A stretch of DNA of 16,860 bases from Mucilaginibacter sp. UBA4741 (GTDB lineage Bacteria; Bacteroidota; Bacteroidia; Sphingobacteriales; Sphingobacteriaceae): NCBI GenBank assembly GCA_002403905.1, contig DHIR01000113.1, positions 1-16,860 of the forward strand. The letters run 5' to 3'. This document shows, piece after piece, positions 1-6,652 of this stretch. A program made the position numbers and the translations under genes. Within the stretch, counting starts at the first letter, position 1. Each line of letters starts with the position of its first letter. The notes beneath the pieces were generated by a model that saw only the letters and a list, made by a program, of their open reading frames with translations, was not told the origin of the DNA and ran no database searches.

Positions 1-487
1 CCCCCGAACCATCAATGGAATCCCAACTGCCCACCACGTTAGCAATCGTAAAAGCCGTATTGTATCTGCTAAAGTCCAAATCTTCTAACTTGCCCGATGT
101 CAGGGCCACGTTCAACGAAAACAAATCCCCAAAAACTGACACTTCATATTCAGGGCGCCCCTTATCGATATTGATCTGCATCAGCCGCAGCACCCCCTTA
201 AAAGTTTGTATATTATCCTGAAATATAATACAGCTCGCGCTTTTACTGGCATTGAAATTATATCCAAAATTAGGCTGCGTCGCATCGTATGCGTTGCTTT
301 GCCCTATTTGAAACACGTGCCCTAATAGCTTATTATTGCCTGATGTCCCCGGCAAAATGATAGTCTTGCTGAATGAGGTTTGCCTGGCGCTAAAGTCGGC
401 GACATCATCAATGGCAAATGTTATTAGCGAAGAAATATCGGCGCTAATATCAGCCTTGTTATTTTCAATAAATACTTCAGTTCTCAT
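1..487 (-). CDS. Phage tail-tip protein (Bacteroidota type), truncated by left window edge
   Basis: The reading frame is open from ATG at 487 to the left edge, giving 162 residues with no stop, so the 3' part lies outside the window. The protein begins MRTEVFIENN. It has an N-terminal stretch (about residues 33-50) with the pattern S-x-x-Q-T-S-F-S-K-T-I-x-L-P-G-T-x-x-N, followed by an LLGHVFQIG segment. I know this N-terminal pattern from tail or baseplate proteins that follow a Dit-like gene in Bacteroidota phages. That is family recall, not a search result. The start overlaps the stop of the upstream 513-residue tail gene by one base (TAATG), which indicates translational coupling. A tail-tip or receptor-binding hub role is inferred from position and pattern. 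No catalytic motif is visible in the visible part. Confidence 0.75.
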   Translation of the reverse strand, partial: MRTEVFIENNKADISADISSLITFAIDDVADFSARQTSFSKTIILPGTSGNNKLLGHVFQIGQSNAYDATQPNFGYNFNASKSASCIIFQDNIQTFKGVLRLMQINIDKGRPEYEVSVFGDLFSLNVALTSGKLEDLDFSRYNTAFTIANVVGSWDSIDGSG

Positions 488-2028
488 TACCGGTATTGCG
501 CATTATACATTTCTCCAAATTCAAGGTCAATGATTAGGTTAGTCAACTTATCGTTTACATGCTTTTTGAATTCATAATTTGTATTAGTTATGGATACTGG
601 CCTAAAGAAGCCGTCCTGCTCGATATAAACCATTGGGGATAATGCGAGGTCGCCCAGCCATATATATTCGTCATCGGTTAATATATCGGTATTTAATGTT
701 AGCTTTTCGGTGTACTGGCTGGCGTATACGGATTTGGTTTCGTTATAGACATTATTGTTTGAATTAAAATAATTTACATGGCCGTCGCTATCTATCGTAT
801 ATGGCAATTTGCCGAAGCTTGTTTTTACAATATCGATAGCATCGCGCGATACCTTTGTAAAATTCCGGGTTTCAAAGCCGCCGAATTTATTTAAAAAGTG
901 CAATCGGTAAACCTGAAACCTCGCTTCACACACCATATCAAACCTATACAAGCTTGCGGCCCCAACCTGCACTGTATAGTATAGTACAGCATCATCAATA
1001 AAACCAGGCGTTAAAATATTGATCATGCCGGGGCTAACATTCAGCACCTGTAACTTTAATGCTTCTGCAGGTGTTAAAACAACAGTAAAAGTATTGCTGG
1101 CTACGGCCGGCGTAGAGCTTCCTGCGGATAAGTTGCTATAGGTGATCGCAAAGGAAGTGGAATCCAAAACTACCGGTTCCCTTGAAACATAATAGCGATA
1201 TGCCCCGATAACTACCGGCTCCCGAAATACAGCATCCGGAAACGTTCCGTAATTGAACGATGTATTAAACCAATTGGTTTTTACCGGCTCCGTTGCCGGT
1301 TCTTTAAGTACCAAATATTTAAGGTTTCCCGCGCTGGTGTAATTCAGCGAATGCGAGTTTGCACCGGAGATATAAGACAAGCCAAACTGCATGGTCTCGC
1401 TATCCACTGTACTATATGGGTCTGATGTAAAATAACCCCATTCTATCAGCACCGGCACCCCCGGAGCCGCTGCGCCGTATTTGGTGATAACTACATTGTA
1501 CGGATTGCTGGTTAATGGGAAGTAGGGGAGGAAGGTAAAGTTATCTTCGCCCATTACCGCTACCGCGTATGGCCGTAACGACACTACCTTATCCACGTAA
1601 GGCGGCAAATTGGTATTAGTGCCTAATAATCTGCCATTGTAATGATTATAATACCTGCGCTGGCTATCTACCGTAAGGTTTGTATACAGCGTAAAATCAT
1701 ATTCTTCTCCAAACTTTACCGTTACATCGATAAAAAAATCAGCCAGTCCTAACTCCTGGGCCAGCAAAGCAGTAGCATCGGGATCGAACGTTGTGGCGAA
1801 ATAACTCCTTACTACGTCCCCGATATTGAACACGCCCCTTTTATTGTCAGGCTGCGGTACTTTCTTTAGCCTTACAGCCAATGTCGAACCGATGTAAACA
1901 TCAGCTACATATTTATAATCTGGGTAAGTAACCGGATCATTTGCCTTTGTCGCTTCGTACACCACAAATATTAAGTCTCCTTGCGCGCTGTAATAGCTGC
2001 CCGGATTAGCGTTTATTACTATTGCCAT
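487..2028 (-). CDS. Phage tail protein, Dit-like/distal tail candidate (513 aa)
   Basis: This is a 513-residue protein rich in Tyr, Asn, Thr and Val, with no membrane segment and no catalytic motif, which suggests a beta-rich virion protein. Near residues 379-390 it carries LNKFGGFETRNF, a signature (LNxxGGF followed by NF) that I recognise from long tail-tip proteins in Bacteroidota phages. A short internal repeat, REPVV, appears twice around residues 270-286. Translation starts at ATG 2028, 23 bases inside the end of the preceding 215-residue gene, and the stop overlaps the start of the next tail gene by one base. The order of chaperone, completion protein, this gene and then a tip protein supports a tail-tip role. 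Whether it is Dit itself or an upper fiber/baseplate protein cannot be told from sequence alone. Confidence 0.7.
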   Translation of the reverse strand: MAIVINANPGSYYSAQGDLIFVVYEATKANDPVTYPDYKYVADVYIGSTLAVRLKKVPQPDNKRGVFNIGDVVRSYFATTFDPDATALLAQELGLADFFIDVTVKFGEEYDFTLYTNLTVDSQRRYYNHYNGRLLGTNTNLPPYVDKVVSLRPYAVAVMGEDNFTFLPYFPLTSNPYNVVITKYGAAAPGVPVLIEWGYFTSDPYSTVDSETMQFGLSYISGANSHSLNYTSAGNLKYLVLKEPATEPVKTNWFNTSFNYGTFPDAVFREPVVIGAYRYYVSREPVVLDSTSFAITYSNLSAGSSTPAVASNTFTVVLTPAEALKLQVLNVSPGMINILTPGFIDDAVLYYTVQVGAASLYRFDMVCEARFQVYRLHFLNKFGGFETRNFTKVSRDAIDIVKTSFGKLPYTIDSDGHVNYFNSNNNVYNETKSVYASQYTEKLTLNTDILTDDEYIWLGDLALSPMVYIEQDGFFRPVSITNTNYEFKKHVNDKLTNLIIDLEFGEMYNAQYR

Positions 2029-2653
2029 CGTTTAAGTTTTTTGGTAATGCATTTATTATATCAATAGCCAGCGCCCGGCCTAATACATCCTGTGAATATT
2101 CCTGGGCTATTTTAATTGCTTTATCCAGGTATCCGCTTCCTTTTATGCCATGTATTTTTATGGAACGGGCAACAGCAAAGGCGTGATCATATTGGCTTAT
2201 TGATTTATTTTTTGATTCGAGATTGCTTACCGGCTTTGAAATAATAGAAGTAGACGCTCCGCCTCTGGCTATCCATGCGGTAATAGACTTAACCATTTCA
2301 GCAGATGGGAACGCGGATTTAAAACTATAGTTACCCATACTGCCGCCGCCCCTTACGCCGCGCACTCCCTTGTTTTGGAAGTCGAAGTAATCAAGCGCCT
2401 CAATATCTAAGTGAATAGTTTTGCCTGTGCTTGATGGGTTGTTAACTTTAAAGCTATCAGATAAAGCGCCGGATGATACCTGTGCGGATTGATGCAAATT
2501 CTCGCCTACCTTTTCAATTAATATCCCGGCAACCTTTATAAGCGCCGTTAAGCTTTCCTTTGGTGTAAAATCAGTTGCTTTATCTGATCCTAAACCACCT
2601 AAGAAACCGCTTGATATTGCGCCTGCCTGTGCCGAGCTTATACTTTGTGCCAT
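2006..2653 (-). CDS. Tail-completion/neck-like protein, HK97 gp10 type candidate (215 aa)
   Basis: This 215-residue soluble protein has a Ser/Ala/Gly-rich N-terminus. A middle region reads like the HK97 gp10/tail-completion pattern: LHQSAQVSSGALSDSF (about residues 53-68), then an I-x-L-D-I-E-A-L-D-Y-F-D-F strand, then NKGVRG (about residues 84-99). In that family, a helix ending in an SGxLSxS segment is followed by strands and a Y-x-x-[FY]-x-N-x-G-V-x-G loop. The match is by pattern memory and is only moderate. The gene lies directly downstream of the frameshifting chaperone and the reverse-strand insert, and upstream of the 513-residue tail gene, which it overlaps by 23 bases. Its 5' leader shares a 10-base element with the chaperone leader. 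It is too short for a typical tape measure, but a very short tape measure cannot be excluded. Confidence 0.5.
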   Translation of the reverse strand: MAQSISSAQAGAISSGFLGGLGSDKATDFTPKESLTALIKVAGILIEKVGENLHQSAQVSSGALSDSFKVNNPSSTGKTIHLDIEALDYFDFQNKGVRGVRGGGSMGNYSFKSAFPSAEMVKSITAWIARGGASTSIISKPVSNLESKNKSISQYDHAFAVARSIKIHGIKGSGYLDKAIKIAQEYSQDVLGRALAIDIINALPKNLNDGNSNKR

Positions 2654-2672
2654 TACCGTTAAGTATAAAATA

Positions 2673-2704
2673 TTTGAGTTTGTTGGCGGGAATTTGTAAC
2701 TTTA
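2673..2704 (+). promoter_or_regulatory. Possible Bacteroidota-type promoter for the plus-strand ORF
   Basis: A TTTG at 2673-2676 lies 26 bases centre-to-centre upstream of TAACTTTA at 2697-2704. This is the spacing of the Bacteroidota -33 TTTG and -7 TAnnTTTG boxes, and seven of eight -7 positions match. It would put the transcription start within a few bases of the ATG at 2711, so the transcript would be almost leaderless. The sequence is AT-rich, so a chance match is possible. Confidence 0.3.
2679..2688 (-). promoter_or_regulatory. Leader element CGCCAACAAA, copy 2 (upstream of 215-aa gene)
   Basis: On the minus strand CGCCAACAAA begins 35 bases before the ATG at 2653. The same 10-mer begins 34 bases before the chaperone ATG at 3676. 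In both copies the following leader is AT-rich and ends TTAAC, one base, GT, then the ATG (with one extra A in this copy). The matching position argues for a shared promoter or leader function, or a local duplication. Confidence 0.4.
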
Positions 2705-2710
2705 TTACTT

Positions 2711-2929
2711 ATGTCGCCAAAGAGGTATAATATAGACAATGATATAATCCAATTAAGCTGCCCCCGGTATGACTGCATAGAGATAACACAATGCGCAACC
2801 ATTGAGGTGAAAATAAAAGATTATGTGTACGGCAAGCTAAAATGCCCCATTTGCGGTTCGCCACTGAATACAGTACAGGAGAACACTATTCAGCATCAAT
2901 TGATCGCTTTAGGAATAATTGATATTTGA
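2711..2929 (+). CDS. Small zinc-ribbon-like protein, only plus-strand gene (72 aa)
   Basis: This 72-residue ORF begins with ATG at 2711 and is the only plus-strand candidate not explained as a shadow of a minus-strand gene. It fits exactly into the gap between the start of the 215-residue gene (2653) and the stop of the frameshifted chaperone (2931). The protein has Cys17-x4-Cys22 and Cys45-x2-Cys48 in a CPxC context, plus a Cys28, which is compatible with one small zinc-binding knuckle. I do not recognise the family. Its opposite orientation inside a tail operon, with a possible promoter of its own, fits a moron-type insertion. If it is not translated, 220 bases between the tail genes would be unexplained. 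Confidence 0.6.
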   Translation: MSPKRYNIDNDIIQLSCPRYDCIEITQCATIEVKIKDYVYGKLKCPICGSPLNTVQENTIQHQLIALGIIDI

Positions 2930-2930
2930 T

Positions 2931-3676
2931 TTATTTACTCCATTCTTTCAGCAACCGCTTCTCATGTTCAGCCTTTGCCTTTAAATAACTAAGATCATTC
3001 AATACCTGTACAACCGGTAATTCGTATGCCAGATCAAGGGGAATGTCTTCTAAGCGAGCGACCTGCTCTGTTGAATAAATCCATCCATAGCGTTTATTGA
3101 ATTGGTCAGCAGTCTCGTTGCCTGGTTCCTCGTCGCCCCCTTGCTCATCATTTCCTTTATCAAAAAGTCCCGGGTATGTTCTATTAAATCCCTGTAGAGT
3201 TTGCAAAAAAAAACACATGAATGATAAACGGCGAATAATGGAGCATTGAGCATATCGCTTGCAATCTCTTCATGATTGCTTGCTTTGTTCCTGATCTTAA
3301 ATCCCCATTTAACACGGGTTACAAGCGAAGCCATAATGTTGTGCATATTCTCAACCGGCTTATCGGAGAAGTGAAGTATCTCAACGTATTGACGATGCTT
3401 CAATTCAGTTGGCCGGTAGTTGATAGCGTACTTTTTTACACCTACCCTAAATGATCTTACAGGCTTTCCCGGTATGGTATCGGTTGATAAAAACTTCTTG
3501 CAATCTTTAGCAAGTTCATTAAACCCAAGTATTGACATTTCGTCAACCTGCGCTTCGGTTTTATTGTAAAGTATACATATTACCCGGCTTAGCTTTTCGA
3601 TCTCATCGATATTGGCAGTAAGGGATAATCTATGAATGTCTTGAAATTGCTGGAGTGTTATATTTTCCCACGTCAT
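2931..3676 (-). CDS. Frameshifted tail-assembly chaperone (GT-like fusion, 248 aa predicted)
   Basis: This is the predicted -1 frameshift product. It uses the first 157 codons of the ORF starting at ATG 3676, slips at the T9 run (3213-3205), then reads 91 codons of the overlapping -1 frame (from TTG at 3206) to the stop at 2931. The extension starts LQTLQGF, contains an acidic Gly/Glu stretch, then a helical segment with RYGWIYSTEQVARLEDIPLD, and ends KRLLKEWSK. In lambda and many other long-tailed phages the G gene is extended to GT by -1 slippage, and both forms chaperone the tape measure during tail assembly. The layout here matches that mechanism. No typical tape measure gene follows, so assignment rests on N-terminal family resemblance and frameshift architecture. 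A missing T in the homopolymer would produce the same picture. Confidence 0.65.
3050..3676 (-). CDS. Tail-assembly chaperone, unshifted form (G-like, 208 aa)
   Basis: The zero-frame product is 208 residues, from ATG 3676 to the stop at 3050. It begins MTWENITLQQFQDIHRLS and includes a DEIEKLSRVICILYNK helix, an KYAINYRPTELKHRQYVE region and an IMASL helix. I associate this pattern with predicted tail-assembly chaperones of Bacteroidota phages. The last 51 codons (3205-3050) overlap the -1 extension frame, so this stretch is dual-coding if both products are made. The gene lies 38 bases downstream of the large terminase stop. The protein is soluble with no catalytic motif. The function is inferred from resemblance and the slippery site, not from a direct search. 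Confidence 0.65.
   Translation of the reverse strand: MTWENITLQQFQDIHRLSLTANIDEIEKLSRVICILYNKTEAQVDEMSILGFNELAKDCKKFLSTDTIPGKPVRSFRVGVKKYAINYRPTELKHRQYVEILHFSDKPVENMHNIMASLVTRVKWGFKIRNKASNHEEIASDMLNAPLFAVYHSCVFFCKLYRDLIEHTRDFLIKEMMSKGATRNQATRLLTNSINAMDGFIQQSRSLA
3205..3213 (-). promoter_or_regulatory. Programmed -1 frameshift slippery site (T9 run)
   Basis: The minus strand reads GTT TTT TTT TGC in the chaperone frame, so a T TTT TTT heptamer sits exactly in the X XXY YYZ register needed for simultaneous -1 slippage of both tRNAs. After slippage the next codon is TTG at 3206-3204, and the new frame stays open for 91 codons. Downstream there is a CCCGGG palindrome and a GC-rich GGGGGCGACGAGG stretch. 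I did not establish a convincing stimulatory pseudoknot. Confidence 0.65.
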
Positions 3677-3700
3677 ACTGTTAAATATAATTTAGTTTGT

Positions 3701-3710
3701 TTTGTTGGCG
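3701..3710 (-). promoter_or_regulatory. Leader element CGCCAACAAA, copy 1 (upstream of chaperone)
   Basis: CGCCAACAAA begins 34 bases before the chaperone ATG at 3676, in the 38-base gap after the large terminase stop. It is followed by an AT-rich leader containing TATATTTA, which resembles the Bacteroidota -7 box. Centred 26 bases upstream of that box is TTTC, a one-mismatch version of the -33 TTTG. The second copy stands at the same distance before the 215-residue gene. Confidence 0.4.
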
Positions 3711-3714
3711 AAAG

Positions 3715-4926
3715 TTACCAAATACTTATACTGCCCATATTAACGCTATCTTTCCAAATGCTATATGCCAAAGCTAAGGCGCAAACACAATCATCATGCG
3801 TTCCTTCCGGCGCTGAATACTTTACCCCTGTCCGGGTGTACTCAAATTCAAATGCCTCTAACTCTTCCCTTATCATTCCTTCCGGGAAGAATATCTCTCG
3901 CCGCTGAATAGCATAGGCCAGCCCTTCCATTAACTGCTGCTTGCTTCGTTGGGTGAATACCTTTAGCGTTACATTATCCCGCTTACTTGCGATATCTTCC
4001 GCAATAGGATCGCCAACGCCGGTGCTGTCTATCGCTAAAGGAGCTACCGGCAGCCCTAATATTGTTTCGGTTGTTTGCCGCCAATCCTTTTGAAACCTAT
4101 CGAAGTGCGATACATAAGCAAACTTATCAAGCCCTATATTTACGGTAAAGTCGAACTTCTTTGCCAGGTCAGTCCCAAAGCAAACAGCCGGCTTATCTGA
4201 TAACGGATAAGTGCATTGAGCTATATACTGTAAACCAAAAGGATTACTTCCATCTTCGCTTGCTTCCGCAAGGTACAGCTCATTAAACACGCTTTCTGGC
4301 AAATCCTTTTTAGCATCCTCTATCTCTTCAATGAATGGCCTGCCGTCCTTAGTTTTCATTCCGGCGCTTGCCGCGTCGTAAGCGGTTATTTTAAAATACT
4401 CGTAGTTCGGATCATCGCCTGACTTTGCCTTTATTGCCAACTTGTAGCCCCAGTTCTTTTTCCCTTTTGCATTCCCTATGAATTTACATTTGCCCCCGGT
4501 GGACGTTAGGGTTGAGCGTAACGCGTGCCAGCTTTCTTCACGGCCCCTGGTGTACTCGTCATATACCGCCGCATAAACGTCACCCCCATAAAGGTTATCC
4601 GGCTTTTCAGCGGTCTTAAATTCCATCTTAGCGCCGGTAATGAGCGTAATGGTCCTATTCGTTTCGTTCGCAGTAAACAGGTCCTTATTACTGATCTGCA
4701 CTTTCATGCGATCAAATGCGATTTTCGCCTGGCCTATTGTCGGTGCTACCCACCAAACTGATTGATTGGCTTTACACTTTAAAGCCTGCTCGAATAACCA
4801 AACGATATGGCTTGCCGTCTTTCCAACCTTAGTCGCCGCAATAGTTACGGTGAACCTGGCTTTGCTGTTTAGTATAGCAAGCTGGTAGGGGTAGAGAAAG
4901 GGGCGCGTATAGTTTATTGTTGGCAT
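3715..4926 (-). CDS. terL: Terminase large subunit (403 aa)
   Basis: This is the packaging motor ATPase and headful/end-cutting nuclease. The ATPase domain shows a Walker A-like motif A30-x4-G35-K36-T37, a Walker B VYAAVYDE at 117-124 with catalytic Glu124, and a coupling-type motif around GNAKG (151-155). The C-terminal RNase H-like nuclease has acidic residues in the expected three places: Asp253 in FGTDL, Asp300/Asp306 in AIDSTGVGD, and Asp378/Asp379 in GTHDD. At 403 residues it is at the short end for the family but appears complete. The start at ATG 4926 lies 13 bases inside the end of the GT9-like gene. The matching small subunit is encoded about 3.4 kb upstream, separated by six or more accessory genes, which is unusual. 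Confidence 0.93.
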   Translation of the reverse strand: MPTINYTRPFLYPYQLAILNSKARFTVTIAATKVGKTASHIVWLFEQALKCKANQSVWWVAPTIGQAKIAFDRMKVQISNKDLFTANETNRTITLITGAKMEFKTAEKPDNLYGGDVYAAVYDEYTRGREESWHALRSTLTSTGGKCKFIGNAKGKKNWGYKLAIKAKSGDDPNYEYFKITAYDAASAGMKTKDGRPFIEEIEDAKKDLPESVFNELYLAEASEDGSNPFGLQYIAQCTYPLSDKPAVCFGTDLAKKFDFTVNIGLDKFAYVSHFDRFQKDWRQTTETILGLPVAPLAIDSTGVGDPIAEDIASKRDNVTLKVFTQRSKQQLMEGLAYAIQRREIFFPEGMIREELEAFEFEYTRTGVKYSAPEGTHDDCVCALALAYSIWKDSVNMGSISIW

Positions 4927-5600
4927 AATCGAAATACAACTTCTTCCACTTCTATATCGGGTATGTGTTTATCAAATAATACCGCGTCAGGGTTTTGCCC
5001 CCAGCGTCCCTGATTAAAAAACAAATAATTAGTTACCCCCAGCGCATGCGCCAGGTGAGATATGCCGGTAACAACGCTTATTAAACCATGCTTGCTGTTT
5101 TTTAGCAGGTTGCAAACGTAGTCCATGGAGTGCCCGAATTGCGGGGTAATGTTAGGCGCTTTGATGAAATCAACAGGGTCAATAGCGGGATCGCCTAACA
5201 AAGCAAACTGCTTGCCGGGCATCGCATCAACAAGCTCCTGCCATTTATCCCATTTTTGCTCCGGTGGTAATGAGCGGCTAAACGGGGCCAGCAGAAAATC
5301 AAACACAGGCGCATGGCAGGGGTTAATTTTTAAAATCGGCTTTGGTATATCCTGCGGAACAGGTAAATCGGCATAAGCAAAATTAGCCTGTATCATGTGC
5401 AGGTTTTCCCGGCTGGCAAGTTCAAATGCCGCGTGCAAATCAAAAGACAAATCTTCATTTATATAAGCGCGTTTTAATCCGGTCATATTAAAAAGGTGCA
5501 CCATGCTTTCCCTTATGATTACATCCGCCCCTAATGCCTGCATTGCCGGGATAGTGCCTATAAAATCCCCGATCAGATCATTGTCGTTCCTGATTATCAT
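4914..5600 (-). CDS. GT9/heptosyltransferase-like glycosyltransferase (228 aa)
   Basis: This 228-residue protein looks like a shortened GT-B glycosyltransferase of the GT9 (heptosyltransferase) type. The N-terminal GDFIGTIPAMQAL (about residues 11-23) resembles the GDxLxxxPaLral start of the family. The second half has LLAPFSRSLPPEQKWDKW, then an LLGDP turn, and ends with GISHLAHALGVTNYLFFN, where the HxAxALG-type nucleotide-sugar-binding segment is expected. Full-length family members are usually over 300 residues, so the N-terminal acceptor domain is reduced. The start overlaps the methyltransferase stop (ATGA), and the end overlaps the large terminase start. It probably transfers a sugar to a glycan or virion component. 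The substrate cannot be read from sequence. Confidence 0.65.
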   Translation of the reverse strand: MIIRNDNDLIGDFIGTIPAMQALGADVIIRESMVHLFNMTGLKRAYINEDLSFDLHAAFELASRENLHMIQANFAYADLPVPQDIPKPILKINPCHAPVFDFLLAPFSRSLPPEQKWDKWQELVDAMPGKQFALLGDPAIDPVDFIKAPNITPQFGHSMDYVCNLLKNSKHGLISVVTGISHLAHALGVTNYLFFNQGRWGQNPDAVLFDKHIPDIEVEEVVFRLCQQ

Positions 5601-6130
5601 ATTACCACTAATGCTTGGAAGTTTGCACTAACGCAAAACTTTAACCCGGATTCATCCAATGCCTTTTTAACGCCGGGGCAGTTGCCCCATCCGTAGTCGT
5701 CAAATACGATCATGCCGCCCTTAACCATGCGGGGCGCGAACCATTCGATACACGCCTTAACTGACAGGTAAAAATCCGTGTCAATGTGCGCCAATGCAAT
5801 ATTTTCAATACCGCCGGTACTTTCTATACTCCATGGGAAAAGCCCTTTTATTAAATGAACATTTTTTGAATTAACGAAGTCTCTTACCGCTTCTATGCTG
5901 GTATCAGAAAACTCGCCGGGGTTATGGCGCTCGTCCTTATTCCAATGCTCCGGCGGCAACCCCTCAAATGTATCAAATCCCCAAACCTGCCTATCTGGAA
6001 ACAACTCCGCTAAATACTTTAATGATCCGCCCCTGTATACGCCTACCTCGGCAATTAACCCCGGAGGGATTAATTGCGCATTACGCTTGAATGTTTCCAG
6101 CCGGTCATTTGTGATTAAGGTATTATCCAT
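5597..6130 (-). CDS. TylF/MacF-type SAM-dependent methyltransferase (177 aa)
   Basis: The protein has a class I methyltransferase core with motif I at residues 26-36 (IAEVGVYRGGS), a WGFDTFEGLP strand-loop, and a metal-binding-type HIDTDFY segment. It ends with the IVFDDYGW...C-x-GVKKALDE block typical of the TylF/MacF family (PF05711), which O-methylates sugars in macrolide and related glycan pathways. At 177 residues it is shorter than the antibiotic enzymes but keeps the core. It overlaps the preceding gene by 8 bases and the following GT9-like gene by 4 (ATGA), so it belongs to a glycan-modifying cassette. Sugar O-methylation is the likely reaction. Another small acceptor is possible. Confidence 0.8.
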   Translation of the reverse strand: MDNTLITNDRLETFKRNAQLIPPGLIAEVGVYRGGSLKYLAELFPDRQVWGFDTFEGLPPEHWNKDERHNPGEFSDTSIEAVRDFVNSKNVHLIKGLFPWSIESTGGIENIALAHIDTDFYLSVKACIEWFAPRMVKGGMIVFDDYGWGNCPGVKKALDESGLKFCVSANFQALVVI

Positions 6131-6452
6131 TTTTATTGGGGTTTTTACGTTTCTTTTTTGCTATTTCAGGTTTGTCATGTTTTGGGAACGTGGCCCTTTG
6201 AACATCTGCAGGTAGTTCCTTTGGTTGCGCCAATAGCCATTTATCATATTGCGTATATACAAACTTCACCAAATCGCAAACGCATGGCCCGCACCATAAG
6301 TTGGCTTGATAGGCAGGGGCGAATACTCTCGCTGTGTTTAATAATTCCTCTTTGACCTGGTATCCTAAATTAGTCAGGAAGTCCGCTTTGATCAGCGTGT
6401 CATAATGCGGGCGGTTCTGCTCTAAGAAATCTTGTTGGTCTTGTGATAGCAT
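6123..6452 (-). CDS. Hypothetical protein with WCGPC motif and basic tail (109 aa)
   Basis: This is a 109-residue, mostly helical protein of unknown function. It contains WCGPC at residues 53-57 with a further Cys59, and a Lys-rich C-terminus (KKKRKNPNKNG). WCGPC is the thioredoxin active-site sequence. However, the surrounding helices lack the preceding beta strand and a recognisable cis-proline, so a thioredoxin fold is unlikely. The cysteines could bind metal or simply pack between helices. The gene starts by TAATG overlap with the 66-residue gene and runs 8 bases into the methyltransferase gene, so it is part of the same operon. Confidence 0.7.
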   Translation of the reverse strand: MLSQDQQDFLEQNRPHYDTLIKADFLTNLGYQVKEELLNTARVFAPAYQANLWCGPCVCDLVKFVYTQYDKWLLAQPKELPADVQRATFPKHDKPEIAKKKRKNPNKNG

Positions 6453-6652
6453 TAGCTTATTTCTATTACAGCCTGTTTAAATACTTCCGGGCCGAGAGTT
6501 ATTACACCCTTAGTGGTATAAAATGTTATTGATGATTGAGACGGCATGAGACCAATACCTGCTTTATATTGCTCAATATTAAAGCCATCCGCCAATTGGC
6601 CATCGATGGGTTGCGTATCAGAAAATGGAAAGCTAATCTTTAAAGTTTTCAT
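6452..6652 (-). CDS. Hypothetical small protein in glycan cassette (66 aa)
   Basis: This is a 66-residue soluble protein beginning MKTLKISFPF. It shows alternating hydrophobic stretches (SITFYTTKGVITLG) that suggest a small beta-sheet protein. I do not recognise a family. It begins 20 bases inside the 3' end of the GT4-type gene and its stop overlaps the next start by one base, so it is embedded in a translationally coupled string. This context and clean coupling are the main evidence that it is real. Confidence 0.6.
   Translation of the reverse strand: MKTLKISFPFSDTQPIDGQLADGFNIEQYKAGIGLMPSQSSITFYTTKGVITLGPEVFKQAVIEIS

Noticed and set aside
2931..3218. The 95-residue ORF as an independent gene starting at ATG 3218
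   Set aside because: Its ATG lies inside the chaperone ORF just before the slippery run, with no ribosome binding site. Entry by -1 frameshifting explains it better, though internal initiation cannot be fully excluded.
3632..3907. Plus-strand 91-residue ORF across the terminase-chaperone junction
   Set aside because: It runs antisense to two well-supported genes, has no recognisable protein features and is a frame shadow.
6123..6452. Reading the 109-residue protein as a thioredoxin because of WCGPC
   Set aside because: There is no beta strand before the motif, no cis-proline region after it, and the protein is helical with a basic tail.
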